Below, in pieces: positions 17,212-25,133 of a stretch of DNA of 64,000 nucleotides. The stretch's first letter is position 1. The number at the start of each line of letters is the position of its first letter. Location of the stretch: positions 1 to 64,000 of the forward strand of contig CALGPN010000012.1 of assembly GCA_937960435.1 (NCBI GenBank), given 5' to 3'. The DNA is from an uncultured Desulfosoma sp. (GTDB lineage: Bacteria > Desulfobacterota > Syntrophobacteria > Syntrophobacterales > DSM-9756). The position numbers and the translations under genes are program-made. Under the pieces are notes generated by a model. The model did not search any database. It had not been told where the DNA came from and worked only from the letters and a program-made list of their open reading frames with translations.

Positions 17212-17814
17212 ATGAAGGAAGAACGTTTGGACTGTCGGGGTTTGGCCTGCCCGGCCCCGGTTCTTAAGGTCAAAGACACTCTGGATCGTTCCCCCTTGGA
17301 TCGCCTTGAGGTCTGGGTGGATAATGCGGCGGCGAAAGAAAACGTGAGTCGGTTTCTGATGAGGGCCGGCTTTCAGGTGCAGGTCCGGGAAGACCAACAA
17401 GCCTTTGTGGTTTTTGGGAGCCGCGAGGGGCAGGAGAGCTGTGAGGTCTTCGTGCCGAAAGCCGATGCCGAAACGGCGCGTATTCTCGTGCTTGTGGGCA
17501 CGTCACGGCTCGGCTCGGGCGATGACACCCTGGGGGCCAAGCTCATGGAAAATTTTCTGGCAACCTTGAAAGAAATGGGGCCTGCCCTGTGGCGCGTGGT
17601 CTTTTTAAACGGCGGCGTCCACCTTACGGTGGAAGGCTCGCCTGTTTTGGAGACCCTGAAAAACCTGGAAAGGGATAAGGTGAGCCTCCTTGTGTGCGGA
17701 ACGTGTCTCAACCATTTCGGCCTTTTGGAAAAAAAGGCCGTGGGGGAGACCACCAACATGCTGGATATCGTCACCTCCATGCAGCTGGCCGACCGAGTGA
17801 TCAGCCTGACATAG
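17212..17814 (+). CDS. yedF: Sulfurtransferase-like selenium metabolism protein YedF
   Basis: 200 residues in two parts. The N-terminal TusA-like domain has LDCRGLACPAPV with Cys13 as the CPxP cysteine. The C-terminal half (about 78-200) is DsrE-like and contains LLVCGTCLNHFG, the CxxC of selenium-linked YedF. The frame is open far upstream, but GGAGAGGCGTT precedes the ATG at 17212 and the protein begins normally there. It accompanies selD in many Sec-using bacteria. Here it is separated from the rest of the selenium block by the zinc operon. Confidence 0.9.
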   Translation: MKEERLDCRGLACPAPVLKVKDTLDRSPLDRLEVWVDNAAAKENVSRFLMRAGFQVQVREDQQAFVVFGSREGQESCEVFVPKADAETARILVLVGTSRLGSGDDTLGAKLMENFLATLKEMGPALWRVVFLNGGVHLTVEGSPVLETLKNLERDKVSLLVCGTCLNHFGLLEKKAVGETTNMLDIVTSMQLADRVISLT

Positions 17815-17913
17815 GGACGGGCCCGACCACGGGGCGACGCGATGAGATCTTTGGGAGGGGACGATCGCCGCCCCGGGGCATCGACCCGGATCGAGCAGCC
17901 ATGTCCTCGATGA

Positions 17914-17941
17914 TTGACAAAATCGCGGGCTTTTCTAACAT
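17914..17941 (+). promoter_or_regulatory. Candidate sigma-70 promoter for the DAC-domain gene
   Basis: TTGACA (17914-17919), a 16-nt spacer and TAACAT (17936-17941) stand 42 nt before the ATG at 17983. The -35 is perfect. Confidence 0.5.
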
Positions 17942-17982
17942 GGGGCGGTTTTCCATGACCGCATATCCAGGGAGCGCTCCCC

Positions 17983-19419
17983 ATGCCCGTGAAAACTTCA
18001 AAAAATCACCTCATCTTCAATATCCTTGAGGCGCTTCGGGAAGGGTTCACGCATTTTTCCGGCCCAAGCCGGGTGGCGGTGCTCTATGCGGAAAAACGAG
18101 ACGACCCCATGCGGGTCTGCGACCCGGAGGATCTCCTTCGGGGTCACGAGCCGAAGCTCAAAGAGCTATATCTCGACAGCGACGCGTGGCGGACCCAGGC
18201 TCCGGACACGCGCGAAATGAAGCGATTCGGCCAAATTTACGCTCTTCCCAATCTGCATCTCTCGGGGCTTATTTCTTTCGGCGGCCGATCGCGCTCCGTT
18301 TTTTATCAGATGTGGTTTACGGAACATCACCCCGACATGTGTTCCGTCCTGCCCACGGAACGCTGGCTGGAACATGCAGCCTATCTGCTGTCCCATGATT
18401 TCGCCACAGCCCAAACGTTCTACACGGACTCCTCCCGATACGTCCTTCGCGAATACGCCACCCACGCCGTCCATGACGCCATTTTGGACGGCTTGAACCT
18501 CAAAGTCGGCTGGGACAGCCGCCTTCGGATCTACCCCATTTTGGACGCCGTCCTGGAAATTTCGAAGACGCCGGAGGAAGGGGCCTGGCCCCGAGGCAAG
18601 CTGGTGTTTGTGGAAGAGACTTCCCTAAAAGACATCCCTTTCATGGTTGTTTTCCCCGAATGGGAACGTCCAAGCATCAGCAATGCGAAGCACATCCGAA
18701 AGATTTTGTTGGCCGTGGAACATTCGGAACGCTGGCTGGTCTCCGAAGGGCGAACCCTTGTGGGGATCGGCAGAGGTCCCTTGCCGGAGTGCCGCGTGAG
18801 CGCCGAGTTCCTCGGCAGTTACGGCTTTCTTCGGTTCAACGGCCAACCCATGTGCAGCTTTTCGGAAGGGCGTTTTTACTCATCAAACCGTCGGGCGAAA
18901 CTGGTCCAGCTCGAGGAAACCCTCCTCACATCGGAATTGGCCCCTTCGATGGCCCACACGCTTTTTCAAGTCTCGGCGGCCATTGTGCATAGCGCCCAAG
19001 AACGCAAGCACGGGTGCACCCTGGTCCTGGATCTGGGCCCCACACCCCTTTCCATATCGGGGCATCTTTTGGAAACCGCCTTGGACTTGCAGGATCCCGC
19101 CAACCTGGATTTGGCCAAATCCCTCTCGAAAATGGATGGGGCTTTGCATATCGGGGCGGACGCCAGACTGTATCGATTCGCCTGCCTTCTCGACGGCCGC
19201 AGCGTGGCAGGCGAAGACCGAAGCCGAGGAGCCCGCTACAATTCAGCTTTGCGCTTCAGTGCTGAGCATGACCAAGCTATCATCCTGGTCGTCTCTTCCG
19301 ATCGGCCGGTCTCCGTTATCCATGGGGGGGTAGAGCTTTCGGCCATGTGCCCATGGACCCCGACTTTTACCCTCTCCGGCGTGCCCCCCACGCTGTCCGA
19401 TTGGATTTCTCTAGGTTAA
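17983..19419 (+). CDS. DisA_N / diadenylate-cyclase-like (DAC) domain protein with N-terminal sensor region
   Basis: 478 residues, no signal peptide or clear membrane segment. The C-terminal 150 residues look like a DAC domain, which makes c-di-AMP from two ATP: DGA at 385-387 matches its first motif, and GARYNSALRFS (from 416) sits where canonical enzymes have GTRHRAA, followed by IILVVSSDRPVSVIHGG. The N-terminal 300 residues would be the sensor region of a DACN-type architecture. The second motif lacks the usual His, so activity is uncertain. GGGAG precedes the ATG. It appears monocistronic, 163 nt before the TIM-barrel gene by my start. Confidence 0.65.
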   Translation: MPVKTSKNHLIFNILEALREGFTHFSGPSRVAVLYAEKRDDPMRVCDPEDLLRGHEPKLKELYLDSDAWRTQAPDTREMKRFGQIYALPNLHLSGLISFGGRSRSVFYQMWFTEHHPDMCSVLPTERWLEHAAYLLSHDFATAQTFYTDSSRYVLREYATHAVHDAILDGLNLKVGWDSRLRIYPILDAVLEISKTPEEGAWPRGKLVFVEETSLKDIPFMVVFPEWERPSISNAKHIRKILLAVEHSERWLVSEGRTLVGIGRGPLPECRVSAEFLGSYGFLRFNGQPMCSFSEGRFYSSNRRAKLVQLEETLLTSELAPSMAHTLFQVSAAIVHSAQERKHGCTLVLDLGPTPLSISGHLLETALDLQDPANLDLAKSLSKMDGALHIGADARLYRFACLLDGRSVAGEDRSRGARYNSALRFSAEHDQAIILVVSSDRPVSVIHGGVELSAMCPWTPTFTLSGVPPTLSDWISLG

Positions 19420-19546
19420 ACCCTCTTTCGGATCATGTTTTCCTATTGGATCGCTCATGGCGGGCGCAGTATGGTCGTTTGGCCCATTATCAGGAACATG
19501 GCCGTAGGTGCCATCTTCGACCTTGACCCGGAGGCCCGGAAAGTTC

Positions 19547-20362
19547 ATGTGGAGGCCCAAACTGGCTTGCCCCAATTTCACGAGAGATTGTGCAGTCCTT
19601 CGCCGTTTCGCGGAGGACTGCGGCCTTGACGGCATAGACTGGAGCTTCACCCTCCGGGAGCTGCCGCAAAACCCCAAGGAGGCCTCCCGGCTCCATCGAC
19701 AATTGGCCGAACTCCGTCCTCTCACCGTACGCTATCACGCCGCCTTCCCTACCGTGGACTTAGGGGACCGCGATCCGGAAAAGGCTCGATCCGCCCAACG
19801 GATTTTTGAACAGGTCTGCCGCCTTGTTTCCAAGTTGGAGGGGGAAACTCTGACAATTCATGTGGGGCTGGGACGAACCACAACGGAAGATCTTTCCTGG
19901 GAAAGGACGCTGGAAAACCTTTTGCGCCTAAACACCTTGGCCCAAAGGCTCGGGGTCCGGCTCTGCCTGGAAAACCTCGCCTGGGGCTGGACCAGCCGTC
20001 CCGAACTATTCGAAAAAATGCTTCGTCGAAGCGGCCTCTGGGCCACCTTCGACATCGGCCACGCCGTAGTCAGCCCATCCATTGTCTCCGAGCGTTTTGA
20101 CCTCGAGGACTTCGTCACCCCTCACGGTGAACGCATTCTCAACGCCCACGTCTATCACAAGGAGTTGAGCGATCGCCATTTCCCACCGGAATCCGTGGAC
20201 GATGTGGCTGATCGGCTGGACCTCCTCCGATCTCTCCCCGCCTGCGAATGGTGGGTCCTGGAACTGCGGGACGAGCCGTCTGTGCGCTCCACTCTTGACG
20301 TCATCCGAAAGTATCTGGAAAAAGACAACGATGACGTCCGGGTGGCCGGATCGACGCGGTAA
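19547..20362 (+). CDS. Xylose-isomerase-like TIM-barrel protein (sugar phosphate isomerase/epimerase family)
   Basis: 271 residues. Typical AP-endonuclease-2/xylose-isomerase-like barrel motifs are visible: LTIHVGLGRTT, LCLENLAWGW, WATFDIGHAV and NAHVYHKE, supplying the Glu, Asp and His metal ligands of the fold. The function is unknown; members include isomerases, epimerases and endonuclease IV. The frame can be extended to a GTG at 19508, but the ATG at 19547 is preceded by GGAGG and the barrel begins right after it. It is followed after 27 nt by a CDP-alcohol transferase. Confidence 0.8.
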   Translation: MWRPKLACPNFTRDCAVLRRFAEDCGLDGIDWSFTLRELPQNPKEASRLHRQLAELRPLTVRYHAAFPTVDLGDRDPEKARSAQRIFEQVCRLVSKLEGETLTIHVGLGRTTTEDLSWERTLENLLRLNTLAQRLGVRLCLENLAWGWTSRPELFEKMLRRSGLWATFDIGHAVVSPSIVSERFDLEDFVTPHGERILNAHVYHKELSDRHFPPESVDDVADRLDLLRSLPACEWWVLELRDEPSVRSTLDVIRKYLEKDNDDVRVAGSTR

Positions 20363-20389
20363 CGAGCAGGACGGAGAGGGAAAACCCTT

Positions 20390-21055
20390 TTGACTTCATC
20401 GTCGTCTTGGCAGACCAAACCCACCGACCGGTTTATCCTGCGCTGGATTAAGCGTCACTTGTCGGCCCGCATCACGCCGCACGTGGCCCACGTCCCCGGG
20501 CTTGCCCCCTGGATGGTGACGGTGGTCTCCGCCGCCTTGGGTGTCCTGGCGGGCATCGTCTTCGCTCTGGGTTGGGGCTTTGCAGCCGGTTGTGTCGCCG
20601 CCGTGGCCCAGGTCTTGGACGGCGTGGACGGGCAGCTGGCTCGACTGAAGGGGGCAGAAACGCGATGGGGAGCTTTCTGGGATTCCACCCTGGACCGGTA
20701 TGCCGACGGCGCCATGCTCGTGGGGATGGGGGCTTACGTGGCTCGAGAATTTGCCGTCGTTCCCCTTGGGGCGCTCCTTTTTTTGGCGGCTTCGGCCCTC
20801 ATCGGGTGCGGTCTCATCAGTTACACCACGGCCCGGGCGGAAACCCTCGGTTTGGATCTTGGGCCGCCGACTTTGCTGAGCAAAGGGACGCGAACGACGC
20901 TCATGATCTTTTCGGCATGGGCCTCGGTGTTTTGGAAAGGGGCGCCTTTGATCGGCTTGGGTGTCCTGGCCGTTTTGAGCAACGCCGTTGTGGTCTACAG
21001 GCTCCGGCGCGTCAAGGTGAACGGCGCGCCTCATCCGCCCCAAGGAAAGGACTAA
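20390..21055 (+). CDS. CDP-alcohol phosphatidyltransferase family membrane protein
   Basis: 221 residues with about five membrane segments. The signature is complete: DGVDGQLARLKGAE followed by GAFWDSTLDRYAD, that is DGxxARx8GxxxDxxxD, whose Asp residues bind the divalent metal. These enzymes transfer a phospho-alcohol from a CDP-activated donor to an acceptor alcohol. Substrates cannot be named. The start is a TTG at 20390 with GAGAGGG upstream, and no ATG fits. It sits 4 nt before a nucleotidyltransferase gene, so the pair may act in sequence. Confidence 0.85.
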   Translation: MTSSSSWQTKPTDRFILRWIKRHLSARITPHVAHVPGLAPWMVTVVSAALGVLAGIVFALGWGFAAGCVAAVAQVLDGVDGQLARLKGAETRWGAFWDSTLDRYADGAMLVGMGAYVAREFAVVPLGALLFLAASALIGCGLISYTTARAETLGLDLGPPTLLSKGTRTTLMIFSAWASVFWKGAPLIGLGVLAVLSNAVVVYRLRRVKVNGAPHPPQGKD

Positions 21056-21059
21056 GGCG

Positions 21060-21635
21060 ATGTCGTCACGCCACAACGGGATGAACCTGGAAACCCTCGT
21101 GCCGTGCGGCGTGATCCACGGCCGGTTCCAGATCCTTCACAACGACCATCTGCGATACCTCCTGGCCGGGAAGGCCCTTTCGAACCATCTAGTGGTCGGG
21201 ATTACCAACCCGGAACCTGCCCTGAGCGCCGACGACGAGGCGGATCCCGCCCGGAGCGATCCTGCCGCCAACCCGCTGACGTACTACGAAAGACAGCTCA
21301 TGGTGCGCCGGGCTCTGGAAACGCATGGGGTGGCGTTGGAGGACTTCACCATCGTCCCTTTTCCCGTGAATTTCCCGCAACGCTATCGGTATTATGTGCC
21401 TTTGGACGCGGTCTTTTACCTGACCATTTATGACGACTGGGGCCGGAAGAAACTTCGCATGTTTCAGTCTCTGGGCTTGAAAACCCACGTGCTTTGGGAA
21501 AAACCACCGCACGAGAAGGGTATCAGCGCTTCCGAGGTGCGGCGCCGCATTCGAGAGGGGCTGCCGTGGGAGCATCTCGTCCCCGAGACCACTGCCGAGT
21601 TGGTCAAGGCATGGAAAATCGCCGAGCGTCTCTGA
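21060..21635 (+). CDS. NMN-adenylyltransferase-like nucleotidyltransferase
   Basis: 191 residues. GVIHGRFQILHNDHLRYL is the nucleotide-binding start of the HxGH superfamily, here with HNDH, and ISASEVRRRI near residue 155 is the second (ISSTxxR-like) motif. The closest named relatives are archaeal NadM-type adenylyltransferases. The position directly after a CDP-alcohol transferase leaves open that it uses CTP to activate an alcohol phosphate. ATG at 21060 follows the previous stop by 4 nt. Confidence 0.8.
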   Translation: MSSRHNGMNLETLVPCGVIHGRFQILHNDHLRYLLAGKALSNHLVVGITNPEPALSADDEADPARSDPAANPLTYYERQLMVRRALETHGVALEDFTIVPFPVNFPQRYRYYVPLDAVFYLTIYDDWGRKKLRMFQSLGLKTHVLWEKPPHEKGISASEVRRRIREGLPWEHLVPETTAELVKAWKIAERL

Positions 21636-21700
21636 TGGGGCGGGCCACCACAACATCTCGCCAGAAGTCGAGGTCGTGGAACGTCATCGGCCTGGAGTGC

Positions 21701-21735
21701 CGTAGGTTGGGGTGAGCGCAGCGAGCCCCAACACC
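21701..21735 (+). repeat. REP-like hairpin repeat, copy 2
   Basis: Same 35-nt unit as at 7580 with one change (GAGCCCC for GAACCCC). It lies downstream of the nucleotidyltransferase gene, in the gap between convergent genes. Confidence 0.85.
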
Positions 21736-21807
21736 TGCCGCAAGCCGCCGCCAGCCTCCCGCTCGAAGGCTCATCCCGGGCACGGGGTTTTCATTTCGGC
21801 CTAGGAC

Positions 21808-21842
21808 CGTAGGTTGGGGTGAGCGCAGCGAACCCCAACACC
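21808..21842 (+). repeat. REP-like hairpin repeat, copy 3
   Basis: Identical to the copy at 7580 through all 35 nt. It lies 72 nt after copy 2 in the same orientation, just before the stop of the convergent small gene. An 11-nt fragment resembling the 5' end (CCCGTAGGTTG) is also present near 22954. Confidence 0.85.
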
Positions 21843-21846
21843 TTCC

Positions 21847-22218
21847 TCAGGCTTTTGCCGTAGGGACTTCCCAGAGCAGGTCCTTGTCTAATTCTTGAAA
21901 CAGATCCTCCAGCCGGTACAACAGATGATCGAGATCACGCAGCTCCCGTGCAAGGAGCGCCTCGCGGGCTTTGTCCCGACACCCGACCACTTGCGGCAGA
22001 TGCTTATCCAAGACCTTTTTCCAAAGGGGGGACACATTCGGGTCCCGTGCCGTGCGGGCCAATTCGTCCACAAGATGGTAAAGGGTGAGCGGCTCATCGA
22101 TGAGACGCTTTTTGCCCACGTCTCGAAGAAGCGCGCTGCAGCCGGGATATTGCTTGGCAAAACCTCCTTGGTCATAGACCGGGATCAAACGAATCTCGAT
22201 GTGCATGGTACGACTCAC
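21847..22218 (-). CDS. Hypothetical small protein
   Basis: 123 residues that I do not recognise. The sequence is soluble and charged, with a helical C-terminal half (LDHLLYRLEDLFQELDKDLL). GGAGG stands 7 nt before a GTG at 22218, which I take as start; the ATG at 22206 is the alternative. The longer frame to 22497 gains residues of poor composition and is not favoured. It is divergent from the PilZ gene and convergent with the nucleotidyltransferase. Confidence 0.6.
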   Translation of the reverse strand: MSRTMHIEIRLIPVYDQGGFAKQYPGCSALLRDVGKKRLIDEPLTLYHLVDELARTARDPNVSPLWKKVLDKHLPQVVGCRDKAREALLARELRDLDHLLYRLEDLFQELDKDLLWEVPTAKA

Positions 22219-22453
22219 GGTCACTCCTCCCATAATCGATGTTTTGGGCATGGTTCTCCCGGACGGCCGGACCCGCCTCGCCGTCGCCTGCCATATCAAA
22301 ATGCGCACGGAAATTTCCTCAAGATGCGCCGTCATTGTGCCGAACTCTTTGATGGGCTTATGCCGCGGTCTTCTCCGGAAAAGCCGGTAGTCGGCCTCAT
22401 CGGGCCTGGGCGGCCGCGAAAGTATCATGCATTGGAACCAAGCCGGAGAAAGT

Positions 22454-22930
22454 ATGAAACCACTCAAAGTCTTCGTGGCTTCCGACGGGAAAGGCACGAT
22501 CGTCTGTCCCCAATGCGGTTATACCCGCCGGGTGGACGCCGCTCGTTTCGGCGATTCCAAAAACCCTGTCACCGCTCGCTGCCCTTGTGGGCATGTCTTC
22601 CCCGTGTCCCTCGAGATCCGCAAGGCTTATCGAAAGTCGGTTTTTCTTTTCGGAGAATATCGGAAAAAAACGGACAAGGCGAGCGAACCCCTTCGACAAA
22701 TGATCGTGCAGGATCTGTCGCAAACCGGTTGCCGCTTTCAGACGCCGTCGGCTCACAACCTGAAGCCGGGGGATTTGGTTTATCTTGAAATTCCTCTCAC
22801 CGATGAGCGAAAGTCCGTGATCCGAGCCACGGGCGAGGTGCGGCGTGTGGACGGAAAGAACGTCGGAATCGTTTTTGTCCATTTCGAGTCCGGGTCGGAG
22901 AAAGCCCTCTACTTCTTTCTCCTCCCTTAA
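22454..22930 (+). CDS. PilZ domain protein with N-terminal zinc-ribbon-like segment
   Basis: 158 residues. The N-terminal part has IVCPQCGY and ARCPCGHVF, a four-cysteine zinc-ribbon-like pair. From about 85 the protein follows the PilZ pattern (LRQMIVQDLSQTGCRF...LKPGDLVYLEI...NVGIVFVHF). PilZ domains usually bind c-di-GMP, but the RxxxR motif before the strand is poorly matched (only one clear Arg), so binding is uncertain. GGAG lies 7 nt before the ATG at 22454. Confidence 0.75.
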   Translation: MKPLKVFVASDGKGTIVCPQCGYTRRVDAARFGDSKNPVTARCPCGHVFPVSLEIRKAYRKSVFLFGEYRKKTDKASEPLRQMIVQDLSQTGCRFQTPSAHNLKPGDLVYLEIPLTDERKSVIRATGEVRRVDGKNVGIVFVHFESGSEKALYFFLLP

Positions 22931-23228
22931 GCTTTGAGGGCTTCATCGGCCTCCCGTAGGTTGTCCCACCCTGGTTCATGAACCTGTCAGGGGCCTGAAA
23001 CCCTTCATGGCTGTGAAGCCTCAGCCCGATATTTGCGCCCCCTAACCTTGACCGGCGGTGCCCCTTGGGATAGATTTTGCGTAATTTCTCACGTCCTGTG
23101 TGCAAATACCGAAGCCGGCCGCCGTGGTATGATTTCGACACGTGGAAGCTTTTTTTATGTGTTTTTTTGGGGTTCCGTTCCCAGAGGGTTGAGAGATCCG
23201 AAGATCTCTCCCGAGGAGGGCAGAAGCC
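22931..23228 (+). promoter_or_regulatory. 298-nt leader upstream of cooS with candidate promoter and palindrome
   Basis: No gene is seen. A 12-nt palindrome GGTTCATGAACC lies at 22973-22984, and CTTCA-TGGCTG-TGAAG follows near 23001-23016. TTGACC (23048-23053) and TAGATT (23071-23076), 17 nt apart, form a candidate sigma-70 promoter about 150 nt before the cooS start. The palindrome's position, upstream of the -35, would suit an activator; I cannot assign it to a CooA/CRP-type regulator. Confidence 0.45.
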
Positions 23229-25112
23229 ATGTTGCTCAGAAAAGACGACATCCAGGCACGCACCATCACCGAAGACGGTCGTATTTTTCTCGAGAAAGCC
23301 GCCCGAGACGGCCTTGAAACGGTTTGGGATCGTTACGAAGCCCAAAGGCCGCAGTGCGGCTTTTGCGAGCTGGGGTTGAGCTGCCGCAATTGCTCCATGG
23401 GGCCGTGCCGGATCGACCCCTTCGGGGAAGGGCCGCAGCGTGGCGTATGCGGCGCCGATGCGGACATCATTGTGGCCCGAAACCTAGGGCGCATGATCGC
23501 CGCCGGATCGGCCTCCCATTCCGATCACGGCCGGGATCTGGTCGAAGTGCTCCGAAAAGTGGGCGAAGGCCGCGCCCCGGGCTACGCCATCCGCAGCCCG
23601 GAAAAACTCAAAAAAGTCGCCGCGGAATTCGGGATCAGCCCCGACGGCAAAACGCCCGAAGCCTTGGCGGTGGAACTGGCCCACGCCATGGAGGAGGAGT
23701 TCGGCACTCGCAAAAAGGCGCTGACTTTCCTCAACAGGGTGCCGGAAAAACGCCGTGCCGTCTGGGAAAAGCTGGGGATCACACCCCGGGGTATCGACCG
23801 GGAAACGTCGGAAATGATGCACCGCACCCACATGGGTGTGGACAACGACTGGCAAAGCCTTCTTCTGCATGGGCTGCGCAACGCCCTTTCCGACGGTTGG
23901 GGCGGGTCCCTCATCGCTACCGAGGTTTCCGACATCCTGTTCGGCATTCCCCAACCGGTTTCCTCCGAAGTCAACTTGGGCGTCCTGAAGCACGACCAGG
24001 TGAACATTATTCTCCACGGTCACAACCCCATTGTGTCCGAGATGATATTCGAGGCGGCTCAAGATCCCGAACTGCTGGCGCTGGCCTCGCACAAAGGGGC
24101 GGCCGGGATCAATCTGGCCGGGTTGTGCTGCACGGGCAACGAACTTCTCATGCGCCGCGGCATTCCCATGGCGGGCAATCATCTCATGACGGAACTGGCC
24201 CTGAGCACCGGGCTGGTGGACATGATGCTCGTGGATTATCAATGCATTATGCCGGCTTTGGGTGAAATCGCCACCTGCTATCACACCCTCATGGTTTCCA
24301 CGAGCGACAAAGCCAAGTATCCCCACATGGTTCACCATGAGTTCCACCCCGAAACGGCTCAGCAAAAAGCTCGAGAATTGGTTCGCCAGGCGGTGGAAAA
24401 TTTCACCCGACGCATTCCGGCGAAAATCCTCACCCCTCCCAACGCCCCCACGAAAATGATGGCCGGTTTCAGCGTCGAAGCCATCGTGGCGGCCCTCGGT
24501 GGAAGCGCAACCCCGCTCATCGACGCCATCAAATCCGGAGCGGTCCAAGGCGCCGTGGGCGTCGTAGGATGCAACAATCCCAAAATCCGTCATGATTACG
24601 GCCACGTCACCCTGACACAACGCCTCATCCAAAACGACATCCTCGTCGTAGATACAGGCTGTGCCGCCGTGGCCCATGCCAAAGCCGGCCTCAAGGTGCC
24701 CGAAGCCGCGGGGCAAGCGGGACCGGGCTTGCAGAAGGTCTGCACGGCGCTGGGCATTCCCCCGGTTCTCCACATGGGCAGCTGTGTGGACAACGTTCGC
24801 ATCCTGGACCTGGCGGCCGCGCTGGCCAAGACGTTGGGAACCGACATTTCGGATCTTCCGTTGGCCGCCGCCGCCCCCGAATGGTATTCGGAAAAGGCTG
24901 TGTCCATCGCCTGTTACGCCGTGGCTTCAGGGGTTTTCACGGTGCTGGGCACCCCGCCGCCCATTTTCGGCAGCCCCAAGATCGTCAAGCTCCTGACCGA
25001 AGACATCCACGGTCTTCTGGGTGCCTCGTTCGCTGTGGAACCCGACCCGGAAAAAGCGGCGACGCTCATTGTGGAGCACATCCGCCGGAAGAGGAAAGCT
25101 CTCGGGCTTTAA
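23229..25112 (+). CDS. cooS: Anaerobic Ni-CO dehydrogenase catalytic subunit
   Basis: 627 residues, full length. It oxidises CO to CO2 at a Ni-Fe-S C-cluster. C-cluster ligands are recognisable in LHGHNPIVSEM (His), GLCCTGNELLM, YQCIMPALGE, VVGCNNPK, VDTGCAAVAH and HMGSCVDN. The B-cluster cysteines are in SCRNCSMGPC (52-60) and VCGA. At the subunit interface C43 and C46 form CxxC; the CxxC form in Desulfovibrio vulgaris binds a 2Fe-2S D-cluster, whereas most CooS have a Cx7C 4Fe-4S site. GAGGAGGGC precedes the ATG. No CooC maturation gene is adjacent. It is followed after 21 nt by a ferredoxin-like gene. Confidence 0.97.
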   Translation: MLLRKDDIQARTITEDGRIFLEKAARDGLETVWDRYEAQRPQCGFCELGLSCRNCSMGPCRIDPFGEGPQRGVCGADADIIVARNLGRMIAAGSASHSDHGRDLVEVLRKVGEGRAPGYAIRSPEKLKKVAAEFGISPDGKTPEALAVELAHAMEEEFGTRKKALTFLNRVPEKRRAVWEKLGITPRGIDRETSEMMHRTHMGVDNDWQSLLLHGLRNALSDGWGGSLIATEVSDILFGIPQPVSSEVNLGVLKHDQVNIILHGHNPIVSEMIFEAAQDPELLALASHKGAAGINLAGLCCTGNELLMRRGIPMAGNHLMTELALSTGLVDMMLVDYQCIMPALGEIATCYHTLMVSTSDKAKYPHMVHHEFHPETAQQKARELVRQAVENFTRRIPAKILTPPNAPTKMMAGFSVEAIVAALGGSATPLIDAIKSGAVQGAVGVVGCNNPKIRHDYGHVTLTQRLIQNDILVVDTGCAAVAHAKAGLKVPEAAGQAGPGLQKVCTALGIPPVLHMGSCVDNVRILDLAAALAKTLGTDISDLPLAAAAPEWYSEKAVSIACYAVASGVFTVLGTPPPIFGSPKIVKLLTEDIHGLLGASFAVEPDPEKAATLIVEHIRRKRKALGL

Positions 25113-25133
25113 CTTCGGGGGAGGAAAGACGTG

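Noticed and set aside
22973-22984. CooA or CRP operator before cooS
   Set aside because: GGTTCATGAACC is a true palindrome, but it does not match the TGTCA/TGACA half-sites expected, so I report it only as an unassigned palindrome.
23484-24773. 429-residue minus-strand reading frame inside cooS
   Set aside because: cooS has all cluster ligands on the plus strand. This frame is a codon-bias shadow.
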